The notes under the pieces were generated by a model. That model was not told the origin of the DNA and did no database searches. It saw only the letters and a list, made by a program, of their open reading frames with translations. Positions 6,779 to 12,224 of a DNA stretch of 12,224 bases are shown here, in pieces. Both the position numbers and the translations under genes were made by a program. The stretch is taken from contig JAFAVO010000314.1 in assembly GCA_019242385.1 (NCBI GenBank), forward strand, positions 1-12,224, in the 5' to 3' direction. Numbering within the stretch: position 1 is the stretch's first letter; each line of letters begins with the position of its first letter. The stretch is from Gammaproteobacteria bacterium (GTDB lineage: Bacteria; Pseudomonadota; Gammaproteobacteria; Steroidobacterales; Steroidobacteraceae).

Positions 6779-7933
6779 TTATAGGGCCTGCCACACGGAG
6801 CCTGCGCGGGAGCTGGCCACCGCCTGAGCCACGAAGCGCAGGCCGCGCAGGCCCGCGTGCACGCCGGGGTAATCCCGCAGCGGCGGCTGGCCGTCCATGA
6901 GCCGGCGGACGTCCTGCATGAAGGCGCGATAGAGATTGGCGAACGCCTCAAGGTAGCCCTCCGGGTGGCCCGGTGGCAGACGTGCGGCGCTCCGTGCCGG
7001 CGGCGCGAGATAGCCGTGGCCGGTGCGCAGGCGCTCCCACGGGCGGCCGGCCGGCTTCAACAACAAGGTGTTGGGCTCCTCCTGGTGCCACTCGAGCCCG
7101 GCCTGTGATCCATAGATGCGCAGCGCCAGCCGATTCTCCTCTCCGCATGCGACCTGCGAGCAGACCAATGTGCCTTTTGCACCGCCCTGCAGGCGCAACA
7201 GCATGTGTGCGTCGTCATCGAGCCGCCGGCCGGCGACGAATGAGCTCAGGTCGGCGCACATGGCCTCGATCGGGCGGTCGGTGACGTACTCGAGCAGGTT
7301 GGCGGCATGGGTGCCGATATCGCCAATGCAGCCGCCGAGGCCGGCCTTGGCAGGATCGGTGCGCCAGGCGGCCTGCTTGTTGCCGCGATTCTCCAGCGGC
7401 TCCATGAGCCAGTCCTGGGTGTACTCGATCAGACACAGCCGGATCTCGCCCAGGCGGCCGCTGCGCACCAGCTCACGTGCCTCACGCACGGCAGGGTATG
7501 CGGTGTAGACGTGGGTGAGCGCAAAGAGCGTGGAGCCCGATTCCACGAGGCGCACGAGCTCCTCGCCTTCGGCCACGGTGAGCGCCAGCGGCTTATCGCA
7601 GATCACGTGGATGTCGGCCGCGAGAAATGCGCGCGCCACGGGGAAATGCAGGTCGTTCGGCGTCGCGATGATGACGAAGTCGATGCCCTCCGCAGCGGCC
7701 GCCTCGGCCGCCGCCATCTCCTCGTACGAGGTATAAGCGCGCTCGAGCAACCAGTCCGCGGCGCTGGCGCGCGCGATGCCCGGATCCGCCGACATGGCTC
7801 CGGCCACGACCAGAGCCTGGCCGTCTAGCTCGGCCGCGATGCGATGCACCGAGCCGATGAACGCACCGCGCCCGCCGCCCACGATTCCGGCACGCAGACG
7901 GCGCATGGGTGGGGCGGTTGCGTTGCTGCTCAC
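6779..7933 (-). CDS. Gfo/Idh/MocA-family NAD(P)-dependent oxidoreductase, first gene of the cluster
   Basis: A 384-residue product from GTG at 7933, or 375 from ATG at 7906; neither has a clear ribosome site. Residues 15-27 (AGIVGGGRGAFIG) form the dinucleotide-binding loop. VIIATPNDLHFPVA (87-100) is the usual strand-and-loop after it. CDKPLAL (112-118) takes the place of the family's EKP, with an aspartate before the lysine. D205 and H209 of GDIGTHAANL are the catalytic pair expected for oxidation or reduction of a sugar hydroxyl. The C-terminal half is the alpha/beta GFO_IDH_MocA C-terminal domain, ending near WQAL. Cytoplasmic. In the proposed route it would reduce a 3-keto sugar, or oxidise an imported one. 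The cofactor preference and direction cannot be told from sequence. As promoter-proximal gene it probably leads the transcript. Confidence 0.9.
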   Translation of the reverse strand: MSSNATAPPMRRLRAGIVGGGRGAFIGSVHRIAAELDGQALVVAGAMSADPGIARASAADWLLERAYTSYEEMAAAEAAAAEGIDFVIIATPNDLHFPVARAFLAADIHVICDKPLALTVAEGEELVRLVESGSTLFALTHVYTAYPAVREARELVRSGRLGEIRLCLIEYTQDWLMEPLENRGNKQAAWRTDPAKAGLGGCIGDIGTHAANLLEYVTDRPIEAMCADLSSFVAGRRLDDDAHMLLRLQGGAKGTLVCSQVACGEENRLALRIYGSQAGLEWHQEEPNTLLLKPAGRPWERLRTGHGYLAPPARSAARLPPGHPEGYLEAFANLYRAFMQDVRRLMDGQPPLRDYPGVHAGLRGLRFVAQAVASSRAGSVWQAL

Positions 7934-7993
7934 ATCCGGACCGGTTTATCTTGGCGCACCTAACTTGCCTAAGTGTACCCGGACGGCCGATCG
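7934..7993. promoter_or_regulatory. Divergent intergenic promoter region
   Basis: This is the only place where transcription of the seven-gene minus-strand cluster and the plus-strand kinase/PLP pair can both start nearby. The 60 bases are more AT-rich than the surroundings (TTTATC, CTAACTT, CTAAG). On the minus strand a weak TTAGGC and GATAAA lie 16 bases apart and could be a poor -35/-10 pair for the cluster. Overlapping TCCGGA and ACCGGT palindromes at about 7935-7945 and an imperfect ACTT/AAGT inverted repeat at about 7963-7974 could be protein sites. None is strong, and no regulator gene lies in the window. Confidence 0.35.
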
Positions 7994-9031
7994 ATGGCGG
8001 ACGATGTCGATGCTTTCATGGCGACCATGCTGATGCACTCGCACCCGCTGGCGCTCGAGCAGGTGGTGCGCGTGGTGCGCGATCACTATGGACTGGAAGC
8101 GCACGCTGCGCGGCTCACGGGCGAGCGTGATGAGAACTTCCGCCTGCATGGCGCCGAGGGGAGCGAATACGTCTTCAAGGTCGCCCACCCGGCCGAGCCT
8201 GGCGAGGTGAGTGAGCTCACCACCGCCGCGCTCCTGCACCTGCAACGCGAGGATCCGACCCTCCCCTGTCCGCGGGTGGTGCGCGCGTTGAGCGGTGAGA
8301 CCTGCGTGCGCTTCCGGACCGCGGGCGGCTTCACCCGCACCGCGCGCCTGCTCACCTACCTGCCCGGGGAGCCACTGCTAGCGAGCAGCGGCTCGGCGGC
8401 GCGGCGCGCGGCGTGTGGGCGCCTCGGTGCCCGGCTGACACACGCCTTGCGCAGCTTCACGCACCCCGGCGCACATCGCGCAGTGGTCTGGGACGTGCGC
8501 CATGTCGGACGGCTCGCGCGGCTGTTGCAGGCCGTGCCGGGATTCCCGTGCACACCGGCGGCGCTGGCATTGCTCGAGCGCATCGTGCCGCGCATCGAGG
8601 CGCAGTTCCCGAGCCTGCGGCAGCAGGTGGTCCACAACGATCTCAACCCGCGCAACATTCTGGCGACGCCCGCCGGGGAGCTCTCCGGCATCATCGATTT
8701 CGGCGACATGGCTCATACCGCCATCATCGCCGATGTGGCCGTGACGGCCGCCGAGCACATCCCCGAGGATTGCACCGCAGGGGGCGGAGCCGCCGCGCAA
8801 TCGGTGCGTGATGTCGCCGACGCGTATCATGAGAGCCTGCCGCTCGCCCCCGCGGAGCGCGCCCTGCTCGGCACCCTGGTTGCGGCACGCCTGACCGCCA
8901 ACCTGGTAGTGCATGAGTGGCACCTGCACCACAACCCCGCGGGTGAGCACTACCGGCCGCTCGCCGCGGAGTTCATGCGCGAGCGTCTCGCGATCGGCAC
9001 GGAACTATCACTCGGAGCGAAGCGACCGTGA
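7994..9031 (+). CDS. APH/choline-kinase-fold phosphotransferase, hydroxylysine kinase-like
   Basis: A 345-residue product. GERDENFRL (43-51) stands where the hydroxylysine kinase group has a similar D-x-N-F segment. K62 of YVFKVA is the expected ATP lysine. VHNDLNPRNIL (213-223) is the catalytic loop with D216 as base and N221 as metal ligand, and IIDFGDM (233-239) is the DFG-like metal motif. These mark PF01636. The end overlaps the following PLP-enzyme gene by 4 bases (GTGA). Kinase and PLP enzyme of these types also occur fused in one polypeptide in other bacteria, so the pair probably acts in sequence: phosphorylation of an amino-alcohol hydroxyl, then elimination. Aminoglycoside resistance is less likely given this partner. 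GTG at 7973 and ATGs at 8018 and 8033 are alternative starts; no ribosome site settles it. Confidence 0.8.
   Translation: MADDVDAFMATMLMHSHPLALEQVVRVVRDHYGLEAHAARLTGERDENFRLHGAEGSEYVFKVAHPAEPGEVSELTTAALLHLQREDPTLPCPRVVRALSGETCVRFRTAGGFTRTARLLTYLPGEPLLASSGSAARRAACGRLGARLTHALRSFTHPGAHRAVVWDVRHVGRLARLLQAVPGFPCTPAALALLERIVPRIEAQFPSLRQQVVHNDLNPRNILATPAGELSGIIDFGDMAHTAIIADVAVTAAEHIPEDCTAGGGAAAQSVRDVADAYHESLPLAPAERALLGTLVAARLTANLVVHEWHLHHNPAGEHYRPLAAEFMRERLAIGTELSLGAKRP
9014..9017 (+). promoter_or_regulatory. Ribosome binding site GGAG for a GTG start
   Basis: GGAG ends 10 bases before GTG 9028-9030, inside the last codons of the kinase gene. The next in-frame ATG falls after the conserved N-terminal part, so the GTG is the likely start. 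Confidence 0.45.
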
Positions 9032-10290
9032 GCACACCCGCAGACACCGCCGCGCTGCTCGCGCGCCGCGCGCGCACGCTGGCGCCCACTTACCAGCTCT
9101 TTTACGAGCAGCCGCTGGAGATCGTACGCGCCTCCGGGGTGTGGATGTACGCTGCCGATGGGCGCCGCTACCTCGACGCCTACAACAACGTGCCGGTCGT
9201 AGGCCACTGTCATCCACAGGTGGTCGAAGCGCTGTGCCGGCAGGCGCGCACGCTCAACACCCATACGCGCTATCTCGCCGAGCAGCCGCTGCAACTGGCA
9301 GAAGAGCTGCTCGGCACGCTGCTCCCCGAGTCCGGCCGGGTGATATTCACCTGCACCGGCAGCGAAGCGAACGATCTGGCGGTGCGCATCAGCAAGGCGG
9401 TCACCGGTGGCAGCGGCTTCATCATCACCGAGTTCGCCTATCACGGCGCGACCGATCTCGTTGCCGGGTTGTCGCCCGAGGATGGCAATCCGCTCGGCCC
9501 GGGTGTGTACACGGTGGCGCCGCCCATCGGTCCGCAGGCAGCGGCGAGCTTCGGCGCACGCGTGCGCCGGTGCATCGAGCGCATGCAGGCCGATGGAGTG
9601 CGGCCTGCGGCGCTGCTGCTCGACACTATTTTCTCCAGCGAGGGTGTCGCCTCCGACCCGCGCGGATTCCTCGCCGACGCGGTGAGCGCGGTGCGTGCTG
9701 CCGGCGGACTCTTCATCGCCGATGAGGTGCAGCCGGGCTTTGGTCGCCTCGGCGAGGCGATGTGGGGCTTTCAGCGTCACGGCGTCACGCCCGATCTCAT
9801 CACCATGGGCAAGCCCATGGGGAATGGCCATCCGATCGCGGCGGTGGCCGGGCGCGCCGATATATTCAGCGAGTTCGCCAAGGGCAGACGTTATTTCAAT
9901 ACCTATGGCGGCAACAGCGTCTCCTGCGCGACGGCGCTGGCGGTGCTCGCGGTCATCCGCAGCGAGAACCTCCTGGAGAATGCGCGCCGCAGCGGCGAGT
10001 ATCTGCGGCGTGGCCTGTGCACGCTCGCTGAACGCGGCGGGGTGATCCGCGATGTACGCGGTGCCGGACTCTTCATCGGTGTGGAGCTCGGCCAGAACCC
10101 CGCCAGCGGTCTCACGGGCGCCGCCGAAACGCGGCGTGTCGTCAATGGCCTGTGCCGCCGCGGAGTACTGGTCGGCTCGACCGGCCGCAACGGCGATGTG
10201 GTGAAGATCCGCGCCCCGCTCACGCTCGAGGAGCAGCACGCCGACCTGCTGCTCGAGGCGCTCGCTCATACACTGCGATCCGCAGCCTGA
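9028..10290 (+). CDS. Class III PLP enzyme, phospho-lyase-like (ethanolamine-phosphate / phosphohydroxylysine phospho-lyase group)
   Basis: A 420-residue fold-type I PLP enzyme (PF00202). GSEAND (111-116) binds the cofactor phosphate, YHG (138-140) stacks on the ring, D232 of ADEVQPGFGR pairs with the pyridine nitrogen, and K262 of MGKPMGNGHP is the Schiff-base lysine. Segments such as YNNVPVVGHCHPQV, LNTHTRYL, MGKPMGNGHPIA and YFNTYGGNSVSCA match, from memory, human AGXT2L1/PHYKPL better than ordinary ornithine- or GABA-type transaminases. Those two enzymes eliminate phosphate and ammonia from phosphorylated amino alcohols to give an aldehyde or semialdehyde. The gene overlaps the kinase gene by 4 bases, which fits a kinase/phospho-lyase module. 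Cytoplasmic. The start is GTG at 9028. Class III family: near certain. Phospho-lyase activity: a likely inference. Substrate unknown. Confidence 0.88.
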   Translation: MSTPADTAALLARRARTLAPTYQLFYEQPLEIVRASGVWMYAADGRRYLDAYNNVPVVGHCHPQVVEALCRQARTLNTHTRYLAEQPLQLAEELLGTLLPESGRVIFTCTGSEANDLAVRISKAVTGGSGFIITEFAYHGATDLVAGLSPEDGNPLGPGVYTVAPPIGPQAAASFGARVRRCIERMQADGVRPAALLLDTIFSSEGVASDPRGFLADAVSAVRAAGGLFIADEVQPGFGRLGEAMWGFQRHGVTPDLITMGKPMGNGHPIAAVAGRADIFSEFAKGRRYFNTYGGNSVSCATALAVLAVIRSENLLENARRSGEYLRRGLCTLAERGGVIRDVRGAGLFIGVELGQNPASGLTGAAETRRVVNGLCRRGVLVGSTGRNGDVVKIRAPLTLEEQHADLLLEALAHTLRSAA

Positions 10291-10374
10291 TATCCACCCG
10301 CAATTCCCGGCTCAGCGGGACTTCACCGATCCGTCCTCGACGGGTGTCTGCTCAGTGATGGAAGGCGCTCGTCC
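10291..10374. other. Short convergent intergenic gap
   Basis: Eighty-four bases between two converging stop codons. Two small hairpins are possible: TCCCG/CGGGA with a 6-base loop near 10305-10320, and CCGT/ACGG with a 5-base loop near 10332-10344. Neither is followed by a T-tract on either strand, so no convincing intrinsic terminator is called. No small gene is seen. Confidence 0.4.
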
Positions 10375-11418
10375 CTAGGGACTGCCGACACGGATGCGCT
10401 GCGAGAAATCCGCGGCCTCATCCGCTGCCTGCGCACGCGCGTTGATCAGGGCAGCGCGCTGGAGCTCCGGGAAGGGCACGTTGCGATCCAGCTTGCCCTG
10501 CTCGTACAGGTACTCGGGCAGGTAGCCGCTCAGCAGTATCTTCCACGAGTAGGGGACGTGCTCGGGATTGATGCGTGACATCAGCCAGATGCTGTTGGTG
10601 CAGTTGCTGGTCAGCGTGTTGTACCACTGGGCGTGTTGCCTGAGCGCGTTGATCTGCGCCAGGTACTCGAGGAACAGCCGGCGCCCGGCCTCGAGGTTGC
10701 CGTGCAGCCGGTAGAGGTACACCTGCTCGGGCGGAGCGTGCCGGTAGTTGGTCCGCAGTCGGACGATGTCGCGCTCATCGCCGACTGCATAGTAGAGCGT
10801 GTATTGCCGGAAGAAACCCTCCAGCGATGAGTAGCTCTGCCCCTTCTCGCGCCGGGTCTCGATGGAGAAAGCCACATGAGCGCCGTCCGCAAATCCGAAG
10901 CTCAGCAACACGTGGGCCACGGCAGGGCCCATCCAGTGCACCGCGAACAGATCCACCCGGTCGAGCTGCCGCAGGTCGAAGACCCGGTCGTAGTAGGCAG
11001 GGGTGAAGTCGCGCTCGCTGCGGTAGTCGAAGTTGCGGATGTCGTGCAGTGTGATCCGATCGCCATCGATCGTCGCATATGCGAGCACGGCGTTCTCGGG
11101 CTCCCAGTTGCGATCGTTGGAGGGTGTCATCAGCCTCCAGCAGGTGATGAGCACCGCGGACAGCGCCACGAAGGCGGCGAACGATCGCCAACGCCAGCGC
11201 CGCACCAGGAATCCACCGGCGAGTGCGAGACAGGCCATCGACCAGAGGCCCGCCAGCACGTTGCGCAGGGTTCCATTGGCGTGATCCCAGTAGTGCAGTG
11301 CCAGCGCTCCCCAGCCGCTCACGGCGAGCATGGCGAGCAGCAGGATGAAGAGCGCTGCGCCGCGGGCAGAGCGCCGGACAAGTGTGCGTGCGCGACCGGA
11401 GGTGGTTTCGGCAGCCAT
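10375..11418 (-). CDS. DUF4105-type inner-membrane protein (PF13387)
   Basis: A 347-residue protein. After a short basic N-terminus three hydrophobic helices can be seen at about 20-42, 52-72 and 78-96. They are followed by a soluble domain of about 250 residues. That domain has the DUF4105 landmarks: NFDYRSERDFTPAYYDRVFDL, H169 of VAHVLLSFGF, IETRREKGQSYS, LRTNYR and YNTLTSNCTNSI with N272 and C273. The pattern is that of a periplasmic domain anchored in the inner membrane. H169 and C273 are candidates for a thiol hydrolase site, but this is a guess. No function is established from sequence. The ATG at 11418 lies 6 bases after the upstream gene's stop; a GTG two codons earlier is possible. 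The upstream gene is on the same strand, so the two are probably co-transcribed. Confidence 0.82.
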   Translation of the reverse strand: MAAETTSGRARTLVRRSARGAALFILLLAMLAVSGWGALALHYWDHANGTLRNVLAGLWSMACLALAGGFLVRRWRWRSFAAFVALSAVLITCWRLMTPSNDRNWEPENAVLAYATIDGDRITLHDIRNFDYRSERDFTPAYYDRVFDLRQLDRVDLFAVHWMGPAVAHVLLSFGFADGAHVAFSIETRREKGQSYSSLEGFFRQYTLYYAVGDERDIVRLRTNYRHAPPEQVYLYRLHGNLEAGRRLFLEYLAQINALRQHAQWYNTLTSNCTNSIWLMSRINPEHVPYSWKILLSGYLPEYLYEQGKLDRNVPFPELQRAALINARAQAADEAADFSQRIRVGSP

Positions 11419-11424
11419 CGCCAC

Positions 11425-12224
11425 TCAGCGGAATATCGGGTGGTCGAGAATCGACCCCGAGCCCACCGGTGTGCCGAGGGTGAGCCAGGCCGCCCAGGAT
11501 CCGGTCGCCTTGCCGACGCCCAGGGTGATCGTACCGAGCGGCGTGCGCCCGCCGATATAGCCCGACACACCGTAGAGCTCGCCATCCGGTACCGGGTCGA
11601 CGCGCTCGTACACGTGCCCGCCCTCCACTCCGAAGCCGCCGTAAAGCGCCTGGTTGGCGATCGGCAGAATGTCGGCGACCCGCCATAGCACATTGCCCTG
11701 CACGGTCCAGTACCTCTCCGCACGGACCTCCCCGGGCGAGTAGCCGGGAAAGCTCTGGGGACCGCCGAGCGAGAATGCGCGGTCAGCGGGCAGCGCACTG
11801 CCGAGGTTCGAGCCGCCCGCTGCCGTCAGCCAGAGCGTGGTCACCCCCGCGCGCAGCACGTGACGGGCGCCCGCCTCGAGTGTCTCCCAGCTGCGCGAAG
11901 CGCCGAGCCCGGTATCGGAGCGGAAATACTGGATCTGTGCCGCCGTCCCGCGCGTTGCGAAGGTCGAGGCATCACGGTTGTCGAAGAAGCCCGATGCGAC
12001 CAGACCCGCGTCGGTGTACTTACCGGTCGGCAGCAGGCTGCTGCCGGTGTCCACCTCGACGCGCCTGCGGTCAGCAAAGTAGCCGCCGCGAAGCTGCGCG
12101 TTGGATCCGAGATTGACCCCGGCATCGATACGGCCGCCGAAGTCGATGAAGAAATACTGCGCGATCCGCCGGTAATCGTTGTAGATATCCTCGATGGACC
12201 GGGAAGCGAGCGCGCCAGGCTCGA
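11425..12224 (-). CDS. C-terminal beta-barrel of a patatin-like outer-membrane protein (5' end outside window)
   Basis: The frame is open from the right edge (first full codon at 12222) to TGA 11427-11425, about 265 residues. It reads as alternating amphipathic strands ending in aromatic residues. FSLGGPQSFPGYSPGEVRAERYW carries the Omp85-like G-Y/F motif, and ALYGGFGVEGGHVYER, YIGGRTPLGTITLGVG and SWAAWLTLG form the last strands, ending SILDHPIFR. This matches, from memory, the surface-antigen (D15) barrel at the C-terminus of PlpD/NTE-type patatin phospholipases. The patatin catalytic domain would lie outside the window, so the lipase part is inferred. A stand-alone D15 protein is the alternative. 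Predicted outer-membrane location. An internal GTG at 12054 is not a believable start, since the barrel continues upstream of it. Confidence 0.75.
   Translation of the reverse strand, partial: EPGALASRSIEDIYNDYRRIAQYFFIDFGGRIDAGVNLGSNAQLRGGYFADRRRVEVDTGSSLLPTGKYTDAGLVASGFFDNRDASTFATRGTAAQIQYFRSDTGLGASRSWETLEAGARHVLRAGVTTLWLTAAGGSNLGSALPADRAFSLGGPQSFPGYSPGEVRAERYWTVQGNVLWRVADILPIANQALYGGFGVEGGHVYERVDPVPDGELYGVSGYIGGRTPLGTITLGVGKATGSWAAWLTLGTPVGSGSILDHPIFR

Noticed and set aside
7994..9031. Kinase as an aminoglycoside resistance gene
   Set aside because: It has the general APH fold, but the hydroxylysine-kinase-like segment, the 4-base overlap with a phospho-lyase-like gene and the lack of any other resistance or mobile element favour a catabolic role.
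10305..10344. Possible bidirectional terminator hairpins
   Set aside because: Stems are only 4-5 bases and no T-tract follows on either strand.

Overview
The window comes from a GC-rich bacterium. Several features point to a Gram-negative proteobacterium: a Tat-type and a Sec-type periplasmic export signal, a patatin-type outer-membrane beta-barrel, and TPR/2OG-Fe(II) oxygenases of the kind common in Caulobacterales, Xanthomonadales and Steroidobacteraceae. The exact lineage is a guess. No RNA genes, mobile elements or CRISPR arrays are visible, and genes are packed with almost no spacer.

Layout. (1) 1-337, +: the 3' end of a 2OG-Fe(II) oxygenase gene that starts outside the window. (2) 342-7933, -: a seven-gene cluster read right to left: Gfo/Idh/MocA oxidoreductase, nucleoside-H+-symporter-type MFS permease, xylose-isomerase-like TIM barrel, large GMC flavoprotein dehydrogenase, gluconate-2-dehydrogenase-subunit-3-type small subunit with a Tat-like leader, secreted DUF1080 protein (3-keto-disaccharide hydrolase family), and a second small 2OG-Fe(II) oxygenase. 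Gaps range from a 1-base overlap to about 96 bases, so this looks like one transcript. (3) 7934-7993: a short divergent promoter gap. (4) 7994-10290, +: an APH-type kinase overlapping by 4 bases a class III PLP enzyme that resembles the ethanolamine-phosphate / phosphohydroxylysine phospho-lyases. (5) 10375-12224, -: a DUF4105 membrane protein preceded by the C-terminal barrel of a patatin-like outer-membrane protein, which runs off the right edge.

How the genes may work together (inference). The seven-gene cluster has the parts of a 3-keto-glycoside route. The GMC/small-subunit pair would oxidise a glycoside at C3 in the periplasm. The DUF1080 protein would cleave the 3-keto-glycoside there. 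The MFS permease would import the product. The TIM-barrel enzyme and the Gfo/Idh enzyme would rearrange, cleave or reduce the 3-keto sugar inside the cell. No cytochrome for the dehydrogenase and no transcription factor are encoded here. The divergent kinase/PLP pair reads as a phosphorylate-then-eliminate module for an amino alcohol. Whether it belongs to the glycoside route is unknown.
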